From Aureispira sp964404215 (GTDB lineage: Bacteria > Bacteroidota > Bacteroidia > Chitinophagales > Saprospiraceae): a stretch of 64,000 nucleotides of DNA. The DNA is taken from positions 25,682 through 89,681 of the forward strand of contig CAYOJF010000003.1 of assembly GCA_964404215.1 (NCBI GenBank). The letters run 5' to 3'. Below are positions 29,508 through 37,411 of the stretch, piece after piece. Under the pieces are notes generated by a model. The model saw only the letters and a list, made by a program, of their open reading frames with translations, was not told where the DNA came from and did not search any database. A program made the translations under genes and the position numbers. Positions within the stretch are counted from its first letter, which is position 1. Each line of letters starts with the position of its first letter.

Positions 29508-29951
29508 ATGTTAGATATAAAAGAAACATTATTAAACTATGCTTCCGCCACTTCGCATCAAGTCACCTTGCTGGAAGATGATAAATTTCAGATTCGTTTT
29601 GAATTTGCAATGGAAGAAGGACAAAAAAATAGAATACAAACCGTTTGGTGTTGGATTATAGCAGATCGAATCCCAGACGAAAAGTGTGTTTATTTTACCA
29701 GTCCCATAGGGACTTACAACCCTACCATTGACTTGTACCAATTACTTAGAGATGCTGGCAGGGCTTTTTATTCGACGGTTACTTTAGTTCCTAACAAAGA
29801 TACACAAGGTAAACCCATCGAATCTATTACGGTCCAAGCAAGTCCTCTATTGAAGTATTTAACTAAAGATGCGTTCTTACATATCCTTTCAGAAGTAGCA
29901 GGTGTAGCAGATATTCTTGAAGAAAAATATTTCGGTAACATCTCTCATTAA
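29508..29951 (+). CDS. Small cytosolic protein, possibly of YbjN/secretion-chaperone fold
   Basis: 147 aa from ATG 29508 (MLDIKETLLNYA); the longer frame begins only with TTG at 29490. No signal peptide or membrane helix. The alternation of a long N-terminal helix, five short strands and a C-terminal helix (LTKDAFLHILSEVAGVADILEEKY) suggests a YbjN or type III chaperone-like fold, but I do not recognise the family with certainty. Probably cotranscribed with the DUF2851 gene 35 bases upstream. Confidence 0.6.
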   Translation: MLDIKETLLNYASATSHQVTLLEDDKFQIRFEFAMEEGQKNRIQTVWCWIIADRIPDEKCVYFTSPIGTYNPTIDLYQLLRDAGRAFYSTVTLVPNKDTQGKPIESITVQASPLLKYLTKDAFLHILSEVAGVADILEEKYFGNISH

Positions 29952-29980
29952 AACATCGTTCTATTCTTAGAATTCGTTTT

Positions 29981-30021
29981 AGAGCCTGTTTAAGAATTAA
30001 GTTAATTTTTAAACAGGCTCT
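29981..30021. terminator. Long hairpin between operons
   Basis: Arms 29981-29998 and 30004-30021 pair at 17 of 18 positions (AGAGCCTGTTTAAGAATT on the left) around a 5-base loop. It can act as a terminator for the 22.7-29.9 kb gene group, though the T run is inside the stem. The left arm resembles 8714-8737, so it is also dispersed repeat material. Confidence 0.6.
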
Positions 30022-30061
30022 TAGAGCTTCCTTTCAATCACTATCAGTCTTAGCTAAATTC

Positions 30062-32467
30062 ATGAGCAAGAAAAAGAATAAAAACAAGAAAAAAAGTACT
30101 TCTAAAAAAGTAGTTCCTCAAAAAGAAAAGGAGCAGTATGAGTCTATTCATGCTGATGAAAAGCCTAAAGCACCTAGTAGTTTATCTGGTGTAAATGATT
30201 TTTGGTTCAACAAAAAATTACACTTAGGGCTAATTTTCCTCTTGAGTATGGGGATTTACCTCAATACTTTTTCGCATGAGTATGCTGTAGATGATAGTAT
30301 TGTCATTTTACGAAATAACTATACTAAAAAAGGGCTTAAAGGAATGAGTGGTATCTGGTCAGAAGATACTTTTACTGGTTTTTTTGGCAAGAAAAAAAAC
30401 TTGGTAGCAGGAGGGCGTTATCGTCCCCTATCTGTCGCTACGTTTGCCCTTGAGTTAGAACTATTTGGCACTCCGATTACAGACCAACAAGGAAACACAA
30501 TCCTAGATAAAGATGGTGATGTAAACTATACTGGAAGTCCTTTCCTCAGCCACTTGGTCAATGTGCTGCTTTATGCCATTCTCTGTATGGTGCTCTATCT
30601 GATGTTGTTACAAATGTTCAATCCCGAAGAAGATCAAGATAATATCAAAGGGTATTTTATTGCATTAGCTGGGGCATTGCTATATGCTGCCCACCCTATT
30701 CATACAGAAGCTGTTGCCAATATCAAAGGTAGAGATGAAATCATGGTTTTGCTTGGTGGTATATTAGCGACTTACTGGACGCTCAAAGCTGCTATCACTG
30801 ACAACAAAAGCTATTGGATTGCAGGTATATTAGCCTTTATTTTTGCTATTTTCTCTAAAGAGAATGCCATTACTTTCTTAGCAATTATCCCTGCGGCTAT
30901 CTACTTTTTCACTAAAGATCACGAAGAAAAAGTACCTCAAATACTAACTTATACGGCTCCATTTTTTGTCCTTACGTTATTCTTTTGGTTTGGAATAAGA
31001 GGCGTCATACTAGGGGAAGCAGCAGCAGTGACTACCGCTCCTGCTATAGAACTTATGAATGACCCTTTTCTTAAGCTCGAAAATGGAAATTATGTCTCTT
31101 ATACCTCCAGTGAACGGATAGCTACTGTGATGCATACTTGGTTAGATTATATCAAACTATTGATTTACCCAGGTACACTGACCAACGACTACTACCCTAA
31201 ACATATTCGTACAAACGAAGATATTATACCCACCTTCCAGTCTGCATGGGTGCTGTTATCCTTAATTGTGCATCTAGCCATGGCTGGGTTTACCATATTA
31301 GGTATTTTACGCAAAAAACCCTATGCTTTTTTCCTACTGTTTTATGCCGCTACTTTTTCGGTCGTATCCAATCTAATATTCCCTATTGGTACCAATATGG
31401 CAGAACGTTTCATGTTTTTGCCTTCTGTAGGTTATAGTGCTCTATGTGCTATGGGACTTTATTATCTGATCGAAAAAGCTCTTTACAATCGTAAAAGCTT
31501 ACAAGAAGCCATGCAGATTCCTATTGTAATCTTGGTTATTGTCACTGGATTATGTAGTTATAAGACATTTGATAGAAACTTTGCATGGAAAGATGACTAT
31601 ACTTTGTTTACAACTGATATTGTCAATTCGCCTAATAGTGCTAAGCTCAATAATGCGGTGTCAGGAGTATTACAAGATAAAAGTAGAAGTAGACAATACC
31701 AGAACGATATCTACAAACAAAAAGAAATTCTAGAGCGTTCTCTCAACCATTCTGTTACAGCCACTAATCTTCACCCTACTTACAACAATGCCTGGTTATT
31801 ACAAGGCAATGCCAACGTTCTATTAGGAAATATTAATGAAAAAATCGGAGCAAGCACCACTACTCCTGCTAGCAAACAAGCTAATTTCCAAACCGCATTG
31901 AAATACTATGATCAAGCTGTCGTTTGTTATAAACGCGTCCAACAACTCCGCCCCAATCATCCTGATGTCCAACGTAACTTAGGAGTCGTCCACAGAGATA
32001 AGGGAAAACTACTAGGGCAATACATGGGACAAAATAAAGCCTCTGTTAATGCTCTTCAAGAATCCTTGAAGTATAGAGCCAATGATACTGAAACGCTTCG
32101 TTTATTAGGAGTGGCTAATGGTATGCAAGGGGTACAGTTCCAAGATCAGGCATTAAAAAATCCTGCGAATCAAGGCAATTTACTCGAAAAAGCCACCCAG
32201 TTTCATCTAAAAGCCATTGAGTATTTCAATAAAGCACTAGAAATAGATCCTAACAATGTTCCTATTATCTATAATTTGGAAATTGCTTATAGTGTTCTCA
32301 ATCTACCCGAAAAAGCAGCTGAATATAAAGCTCAACGAATAAAACTGGATCCTACTTATGATCCTCGAAAAGCACAAGAACCTAAAGCAGCAGGAATTGC
32401 CCCTGTTACAGATGACAGAAAGGCTCCAGAAGAAGAAGAAACACCAAAAAAGCTACCGACTAAATAG
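30062..32467 (+). CDS. TMTC-like polytopic membrane protein with C-terminal TPRs
   Basis: 801 aa. A lysine-rich N-terminus (about 25 residues) precedes roughly ten membrane helices and a C-terminal TPR region (about residues 540-760, for example YYDQAVVCYKRVQQLRPNHP and YFNKALEIDPNNVP). The motif HPIHTEAVANIKGRDE after the third helix and the early YAVDDSIVILRN loop match the TMTC/PMT-superfamily (GT-C) fold. In animals TMTC1-4 are O-mannosyltransferases for cadherins. In bacteria the sugar and substrate are unknown. Confidence 0.82.
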   Translation: MSKKKNKNKKKSTSKKVVPQKEKEQYESIHADEKPKAPSSLSGVNDFWFNKKLHLGLIFLLSMGIYLNTFSHEYAVDDSIVILRNNYTKKGLKGMSGIWSEDTFTGFFGKKKNLVAGGRYRPLSVATFALELELFGTPITDQQGNTILDKDGDVNYTGSPFLSHLVNVLLYAILCMVLYLMLLQMFNPEEDQDNIKGYFIALAGALLYAAHPIHTEAVANIKGRDEIMVLLGGILATYWTLKAAITDNKSYWIAGILAFIFAIFSKENAITFLAIIPAAIYFFTKDHEEKVPQILTYTAPFFVLTLFFWFGIRGVILGEAAAVTTAPAIELMNDPFLKLENGNYVSYTSSERIATVMHTWLDYIKLLIYPGTLTNDYYPKHIRTNEDIIPTFQSAWVLLSLIVHLAMAGFTILGILRKKPYAFFLLFYAATFSVVSNLIFPIGTNMAERFMFLPSVGYSALCAMGLYYLIEKALYNRKSLQEAMQIPIVILVIVTGLCSYKTFDRNFAWKDDYTLFTTDIVNSPNSAKLNNAVSGVLQDKSRSRQYQNDIYKQKEILERSLNHSVTATNLHPTYNNAWLLQGNANVLLGNINEKIGASTTTPASKQANFQTALKYYDQAVVCYKRVQQLRPNHPDVQRNLGVVHRDKGKLLGQYMGQNKASVNALQESLKYRANDTETLRLLGVANGMQGVQFQDQALKNPANQGNLLEKATQFHLKAIEYFNKALEIDPNNVPIIYNLEIAYSVLNLPEKAAEYKAQRIKLDPTYDPRKAQEPKAAGIAPVTDDRKAPEEEETPKKLPTK

Positions 32468-32496
32468 GTCTACATAGAAAATATCATCCACTGTCA

Positions 32497-32527
32497 AAAG
32501 TCCATTTTAAAAAAATGGACTTTTTTT
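32497..32527 (+). terminator. Terminator of the TMTC-like gene
   Basis: aaagtccatttt pairs with aaaatggacttt, followed by a T run. Confidence 0.88.
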
Positions 32528-32618
32528 ATTTTTTTTCACACCCAATTAAACCCTTTCGATATAGTTGAGTCTAAAAAAGCAACAACCAAAGTTAACAAAC
32601 CAACAAAATAGACAAATC

Positions 32619-32933
32619 ATGAAGTGGACAAAAATAATAGCTATTGCTGTAGTGGTAACTATCGCAGGCATCAACCAAACTAACGCACAAACCGTAGCAA
32701 AAAAGCAAGTAAATCAAACTGCTCGTATCTCTAATGGAGTTAAAAGTGGAGAATTGACTCGTAGAGAAAACCGTCAACTTGCTAAACAACAACGCAATAT
32801 TCAAAGAACTAAAAGAGCTGCTAAAGCAGATGGTGTAGTGACTCGAAAAGAAAAAGCTATCATCAACCAGAAACAAAAAAATGCAAGTGCTAATGTTTAC
32901 CGCAAAAAGCATAATGCAAGAGATAGAAATTAA
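32619..32933 (+). CDS. Small basic exported protein
   Basis: 104 aa from ATG 32619. MKWTKIIAIAVVVTIAGINQ is a clear signal peptide; the longer frame from 32565 would place 18 polar residues before it. The mature part is rich in Lys and Arg, with two helical segments GELTRRENRQLAKQQRNIQR and ADGVVTRKEKAIINQKQKNA and the C-terminal YRKKHNARD. The same pattern occurs in small secreted proteins of many Gram-negatives, with no known function to my knowledge. Followed by a perfect terminator. Confidence 0.78.
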   Translation: MKWTKIIAIAVVVTIAGINQTNAQTVAKKQVNQTARISNGVKSGELTRRENRQLAKQQRNIQRTKRAAKADGVVTRKEKAIINQKQKNASANVYRKKHNARDRN

Positions 32934-32970
32934 GGATATCCCCCTTGTTTATTAGAAAATATTCGACCCT

Positions 32971-33008
32971 AAGCCCTTTTACAAATATTGTAAAAGGGCT
33001 TAATTTTT
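32971..33008 (+). terminator. Terminator after the small basic protein
   Basis: aagcccttttac and gtaaaagggctt form a perfect 12-bp stem, followed by aattttt. It lies inside the longest frame of the next gene, which argues for that gene starting at 33047. Confidence 0.87.
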
Positions 33009-33046
33009 GTTATATCAAATATTATTACAATCATCTATTCTACTCC

Positions 33047-33598
33047 ATGAAACTATTATTTTTCTGTCTATATAGCTTACCTGCTGTTCTTTGGGGGCAA
33101 ATCAGTCCCTCGCCCACATTTCCCCCTATTAGTCCCAGTATACAAGCAGGTAGCTTACCAACTAAGAAGACCTATCAGAAAAATAAACCCTTAGAATTTA
33201 ACATTCATTTATCAGAAAACACACTAGAAAACAACCTGCTACTCAACCAATTATTAGATACTATTAGAACATTGCCACAAGACACCATTCCCCCTATACT
33301 CAGCTATCTTGTTACAATGGATCAGCAAAAAAACTATCAACTTCTATTTCTACATGAGCAAGAAATAACACAACCGCCTACTAGGCCTAGTTATGAATCT
33401 ACCAATACAACTACTCAAGGGGATCAAAAGCTAATTTCTATACAAGAAATAGTGACTCGTCATAACCCTCATTATAGAAACCGAATTCAATGTTTTGACA
33501 AAGGTCAATATCTTATTCTACAATTCTATTCTGAATATATTGGAAATACTAGTCAGTATAATTATTGGACATATTATATCAAAAAGTCGGCTACATAA
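33047..33598 (+). CDS. Small secreted protein, paralogue of the next gene
   Basis: 183 aa from ATG 33047 (MKLLFFCLYSLPAVLWGQ, signal peptide). The upstream extension to 32945 runs through a terminator hairpin and is rejected. The mature protein has a proline-rich start, a middle NIHLSENTLENNLLLNQLLD segment and a C-terminal YLILQFYSEYIGNTSQYNYW. The neighbour at 33686 has the same layout, with FLNRSIGNTTRTNT at the same place, so they are diverged duplicates. No known family recognised. Confidence 0.7.
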   Translation: MKLLFFCLYSLPAVLWGQISPSPTFPPISPSIQAGSLPTKKTYQKNKPLEFNIHLSENTLENNLLLNQLLDTIRTLPQDTIPPILSYLVTMDQQKNYQLLFLHEQEITQPPTRPSYESTNTTTQGDQKLISIQEIVTRHNPHYRNRIQCFDKGQYLILQFYSEYIGNTSQYNYWTYYIKKSAT

Positions 33599-33631
33599 AG
33601 TTCTTTTAACAGAAGCACAATCAATTTTTAA

Positions 33632-33639
33632 TATCTTTG
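33632..33639 (+). promoter_or_regulatory. Candidate -7 box TATCTTTG
   Basis: Exact match to TAnnTTTG, 47 bases before the ATG at 33686. No clear TTG at the -33 position. Confidence 0.45.
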
Positions 33640-33685
33640 TACGATAACCTTCATATCTATGTTGTTGAAAAATCAAAGTACACTC

Positions 33686-34252
33686 ATGAAAACGATACTA
33701 TTGCTCTTTTGCCTTCTATATAGCCTAACCGCTTTCAGCCAATCATTAGGTGGTCCTCTCAACATAAATATTGACTTATCAGAACGATACCCTACCAAAA
33801 ACCCTGTAGCAACAGGCTATAAGAAAACGGTAGTTCAATATCAGAATATTGATAAAGAGCAATTAAAAAACAATCAAGCACTCAACATTTTTTTAGGAAA
33901 GCTACAACAACTAAAGCAAGATGCCGCAGTTATTGATTTTGAGACCAATACTAACCTCCTTTTTGAAGAAGATAAAACAACCTACAAAATTCTATTCAAA
34001 AGAGAGACCTTTCAGACCTCAGGTCCACTTCCTATGGAAGTCAATTCATCCTCTATCAACCATAAAAATCTAGAACAAAAGTCAACAATCAAGGGACTTT
34101 CAGCTATTCACCAAAAGGATAACTTGCCTAGTCAAGTGATTAGTTTTCTTAATAAAAAGTACATTGTCCTAAAGTTTTTAAATCGCTCTATTGGGAACAC
34201 TACGCGTACCAATACTACCCTATACTTTTTGGAACGAGAAAGTATAAAATAA
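33686..34252 (+). CDS. Small secreted protein, paralogue of the previous gene
   Basis: 188 aa from ATG 33686 (MKTILLLFCLLYSLTAFSQ, signal peptide); the frame from 33659 would add nine polar residues before the leader. The mature part has NINIDLSERYPTKNP, then NNQALNIFLGKLQQLKQD, and ends with FLNRSIGNTTRTNTTLYFLE. These align with the gene just upstream. Function unknown; likely periplasmic. Confidence 0.7.
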   Translation: MKTILLLFCLLYSLTAFSQSLGGPLNINIDLSERYPTKNPVATGYKKTVVQYQNIDKEQLKNNQALNIFLGKLQQLKQDAAVIDFETNTNLLFEEDKTTYKILFKRETFQTSGPLPMEVNSSSINHKNLEQKSTIKGLSAIHQKDNLPSQVISFLNKKYIVLKFLNRSIGNTTRTNTTLYFLERESIK

Positions 34253-34273
34253 CAGACTACCAAAACTCTATGT

Positions 34274-34281
34274 TATATTTG
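34274..34281 (+). promoter_or_regulatory. Candidate -7 box TATATTTG for the SDR gene
   Basis: Exact TAnnTTTG match 47 bases before ATG 34328. The -33 element is not evident. Confidence 0.45.
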
Positions 34282-34327
34282 TTGTTTCGCATCAATAGAA
34301 CAAGAGTTGTTTAAACTAACACATATT

Positions 34328-35023
34328 ATGAAAAATGCTATTATAACAGGGGCTACCAAAGGAATTGGTAGAGCTATCACAGAAATTTTTGCCAAAAATG
34401 GATATAATGTTGCTATTTGTGCTCGTACAGCAAGCGATTTAGATCAATTTAAAGCAGCATTGGAAGAAAAGTACGGTATCAAAGTCATTGCTACACCAGT
34501 AGATATGTCTGACAAAACTGCTGTCAAAGCTTTCGCTCAACAAGTAACCGAGCAATGGAACCAAGTGGATGTGTTGGTTAATAATGCGGGAGTTTTTATT
34601 CCTTGCGAATTAGCGAGTGAAGAGACAGAAGAGGCTTTCGAACAAATGATGGACTTGAATCTTTATAGTACTTACTACATGACTCAAAAAGTATTGCCAA
34701 CCATGTTGGAACAAAAAAGTGGTCATATTTTCAATATCTGTTCTATTGCAAGCTTTATGGCTTATGGGGCTTATGCCGTCTCCAAACATGCCATGCTGGG
34801 TTACTCTAGAGTACTTCGCGAAGAAGTCAAAGAAAAAGGGATTCGAGTAACTGCTATGATGCCTGGTGCAACCTATACTAATTCATGGGAGGGAGCCGGC
34901 ATACCTGCTGAACGAATGATGAAGGCAGAAGATATTGCCAAATCGTTATTCTCTATTTACGAACTAAGTGACCAAACAGTAGTCGAAGAGATTATTCTGC
35001 GACCACAATTGGGGGATATTTAA
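34328..35023 (+). CDS. Short-chain dehydrogenase/reductase, FabG-like
   Basis: 231 aa from ATG 34328 (MKNAIITGATKGIGRAI); the frame from 34307 adds seven residues before the first strand. The cofactor motif is TGATKGIG, then NNAG, the catalytic Ser in NICSIAS and the YAVSK active-site pair. The following strand and MMPGATYTN complete the classical SDR pattern. Such enzymes reduce 3-oxoacyl or other keto groups with NAD(P)H. Substrate not readable. Confidence 0.9.
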   Translation: MKNAIITGATKGIGRAITEIFAKNGYNVAICARTASDLDQFKAALEEKYGIKVIATPVDMSDKTAVKAFAQQVTEQWNQVDVLVNNAGVFIPCELASEETEEAFEQMMDLNLYSTYYMTQKVLPTMLEQKSGHIFNICSIASFMAYGAYAVSKHAMLGYSRVLREEVKEKGIRVTAMMPGATYTNSWEGAGIPAERMMKAEDIAKSLFSIYELSDQTVVEEIILRPQLGDI

Positions 35024-35051
35024 AACCACTCCTATATAGAAGAATATACTA

Positions 35052-35087
35052 AAGCGATTTCCTAGTTTAGGCGATCGCTTTTTTTAT
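35052..35087 (+). terminator. Terminator of the SDR gene
   Basis: aagcgat and atcgctt enclose a second stem ccta-gtt-tagg, followed by seven T residues. Confidence 0.85.
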
Positions 35088-35154
35088 TCAACAAAGTTAC
35101 AAATTCATTAGATATTCGTTTTAGTAGTATTATATCATTTCCATAAACACTAAC

Positions 35155-35820
35155 ATGAAAAAAATACTACTTCTACTTGGGATTGTATTATTATATAGCA
35201 CACAACAAGCGATAGCACAACACAATATTTCTATTCACGGAGGTGGTTCTGTATCTAATCTACAAAAATATGGTACTCCAACAGCACTTGAAGGTGCAGG
35301 TGTATATAGTGACTTATTTTCTACTACACCTTACTTTTCTCCATATCTAGGCGGAGAATATGAATTTCATTTTGAGCCTTATATTTTTTCAGCTGGTATT
35401 TCGTTTTTAACGATTGGAGCAGACAATTTTTTTTATAAAAATTATAGTACCGCAGAAATGTATCTGACTCTTCCCTTACTAATTGGGCGAAAATGGGAGG
35501 TTTCTAATGATTTTTCTATTTCCGCAAAGGCGGGATTTGATTTAGGTTGGAAAATTCTAAACTTTGGAGAAATAGCTAGTGCGGGTAATATAGATAAAGC
35601 AAATGCAAATATTGGTGCAGCAGGAGTTGTCCAAGTCAATTGGAAAAGAACAAGTTTTGGTGCTAGATTACATGTAGGCTTATCGAATTACTTTAGTTGG
35701 AATGTTAATAATAGTAAAGAGCAAGTCCACTTTAGACATAGTGCTGTCACGCTATATGTTGGTTACACATTGTGGAAATCAAAACTCAAAGCAGCTGCTA
35801 GCCAACCTAACTTGAAATAG
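35155..35820 (+). CDS. Outer-membrane beta-barrel protein
   Basis: 221 aa. Signal peptide MKKILLLLGIVLLYSTQQAIA. The rest is a run of amphipathic strands with aromatic girdles (SPYLGGEYEFHFEPYIFSAG, SFGARLHVGLSNYF, VTLYVGYTLW), the pattern of small PorT/OmpW-type barrels in Bacteroidota. Role unknown. It has its own terminator at 35854-35887. Confidence 0.8.
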   Translation: MKKILLLLGIVLLYSTQQAIAQHNISIHGGGSVSNLQKYGTPTALEGAGVYSDLFSTTPYFSPYLGGEYEFHFEPYIFSAGISFLTIGADNFFYKNYSTAEMYLTLPLLIGRKWEVSNDFSISAKAGFDLGWKILNFGEIASAGNIDKANANIGAAGVVQVNWKRTSFGARLHVGLSNYFSWNVNNSKEQVHFRHSAVTLYVGYTLWKSKLKAAASQPNLK

Positions 35821-35853
35821 TTTATAAGCTATTATTCAATATTGATTATTTAC

Positions 35854-35887
35854 AGCGATTCTCTACTTCAGGGAATCGCTTTTTTTT
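35854..35887 (+). terminator. Terminator of the beta-barrel gene
   Basis: agcgattc and gaatcgct flank an 11-base loop, followed by seven T residues. Confidence 0.87.
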
Positions 35888-35912
35888 GTAGAAAAAGAAA
35901 GATATGTTCAAT

Positions 35913-36500
35913 TTATTCTTTCTCTTTAATATATCGCCCCATATCTTCCAACTGCTCATAGAAAGTTTCTCCATATTTACGGATCAGAGGTTTTTTGAGG
36001 AATTCATAAACAGCGACACCATTTGCCTTCCCTTTTTCGCAGGCTGCACTACAAATTTCCCATTCATCGTATTCTAATTTCCAAAAATTATTCCCCTCCA
36101 TTCGCTCTACCCGAATCGGATACAGATAACAAGAAATCGGTTTTAGGTGTTCTTCTATTGCTCCTTCTTCATAAGCTTTTTCGATACCACATTTGGCAAT
36201 ACCATCTGCCCCAAAAGTCAAAAAAGAACAAGCCGCATTGTCTACTAGAGTCGTTCCAAATTCTTTTTCCTGCGGAATATATTCTGCTACGCCTTCTGCT
36301 TCAATAACAGCTCTCCCTTCTTTAGTCAAAAAAGGCATTATTTTATCCAGATTAGCTTCTAGTTTTTCTATTTCCTCTACCTCTATAGGAGCACCATAAT
36401 CGCCTTCCCAACAGCAAGCTCCCTTGCAGGCATCTAGGTTACAGATAAATTCTTGCTTGAATATTGCTGGGTCAATTATTTTATCATCTATCAATAGCAT
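35913..36500 (-). CDS. DUF3109 family cysteine-cluster protein
   Basis: 195 aa. Contains the Cys clusters CNLDACKGACCWEGDYGAP, C.FL....KCGIE, SCYLYPIRV and EICSAAC of DUF3109, related to YkgJ proteins thought to bind Zn or Fe-S. PIRV plus YGAPIE match the family well. It starts five bases after the stop of the lipoprotein gene at 36506-37192, so both form an operon. Biochemical role unknown. Confidence 0.87.
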   Translation of the reverse strand: MLLIDDKIIDPAIFKQEFICNLDACKGACCWEGDYGAPIEVEEIEKLEANLDKIMPFLTKEGRAVIEAEGVAEYIPQEKEFGTTLVDNAACSFLTFGADGIAKCGIEKAYEEGAIEEHLKPISCYLYPIRVERMEGNNFWKLEYDEWEICSAACEKGKANGVAVYEFLKKPLIRKYGETFYEQLEDMGRYIKEKE

Positions 36501-36505
36501 ATCTG

Positions 36506-37192
36506 TTATTCTTTAACTTCAAACTCCATTGGAGCAAAATAATATTCAATTTGAGCAATTTTATCTGGCTCATTTGCTTTCCGTTCTACTGTTGTTCGTT
36601 TTCGTGTCACCATTAGATTCGCAGTGCCTTTAGCTAAACGAGAAGCATGGACTGGTAATATTTCAAATGAATTTCCTTTGGTTAATCCATTATGATTGAT
36701 CTGGAAAGTACTCCCTTTAGAATCTGTAAACAATAATACTAAACCATCAATATCTTTTTTCAGGGGTTCCCCTTCCCATTTCAGAAGTCCTCCTTTTGAC
36801 TGGCTGACACCATTCGATACAATTTTTAGTTGTTGGAACTTATCTAAACTAACGCTCCATTTGATGAGTGTTCCATCTTTCTCTGGATAAGAAAAAGTAT
36901 ATCCATTTACAAAATTAACTCTTTCCAAGTTTTTGCGATACTGTACGCCTACTACTGGCAATTTCTTCGGAACCATTTTTTCATTATTGAGTGTCACTTC
37001 ACCCGTCATTGTATCCAATGAATCTGACTTAAAAGTTAGTTCCGCATGTAGTGTTCGTGGCTGAGCCATATAGCGTACATAAGCATTGATTCGCTCAATA
37101 GCATAACGCTCAGGAGCTTTTGGTTTGGCAGTTCCATTACACGCTACTATACTGATAGTCACCAATATTACTCCTAAAAATTTCATCTTCAT
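36506..37192 (-). CDS. Lipoprotein of unknown function
   Basis: 228 aa from ATG 37192 (MKMKFLGVILVTISIVACNG), a lipoprotein signal with the Cys at IVAC; the longer frame from 37225 adds 11 polar residues before it. The mature domain is beta-rich (RTLHAELTFKSDSLDTMTGE, SFEILPVHASRLAKGTANL). I do not recognise the family. Upstream partner of the DUF3109 gene. Confidence 0.72.
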   Translation of the reverse strand: MKMKFLGVILVTISIVACNGTAKPKAPERYAIERINAYVRYMAQPRTLHAELTFKSDSLDTMTGEVTLNNEKMVPKKLPVVGVQYRKNLERVNFVNGYTFSYPEKDGTLIKWSVSLDKFQQLKIVSNGVSQSKGGLLKWEGEPLKKDIDGLVLLFTDSKGSTFQINHNGLTKGNSFEILPVHASRLAKGTANLMVTRKRTTVERKANEPDKIAQIEYYFAPMEFEVKE

Positions 37193-37306
37193 TATTTTTG
37201 ATTTATTAACATCCACTAACCTCAATTAACAAGCTATTTCGATACAATAGTACTATTTTTGTGTATTAGACTGATGTCTTAAAATAATTCTTAGCTGCAA
37301 AATAAC

Positions 37307-37334
37307 TTGCTTTGTGCAAAAAAAGCTAAATTTG
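37307..37334 (+). promoter_or_regulatory. Bacteroidota-type promoter for the PpiC gene
   Basis: TTG at 37307-37309, 17-base spacer, TAAATTTG at 37327-37334. It fits the TTG/TAnnTTTG consensus and leaves a leader of about 70 bases before ATG 37412. It overlaps the 5' part of the longest open frame, supporting the shorter start. Confidence 0.65.
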
Positions 37335-37411
37335 CAACGTTTTTCAGAAATAATTTAGGTCATTTATATGAATGCCCTGAAGATATTTTTCATAAAAAAA
37401 ATAAAATAGAT

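Noticed and set aside
32945..33046. N-terminal extension of the secreted protein at 33047
   Set aside because: Would be translated through a perfect terminator hairpin and would bury the signal peptide.
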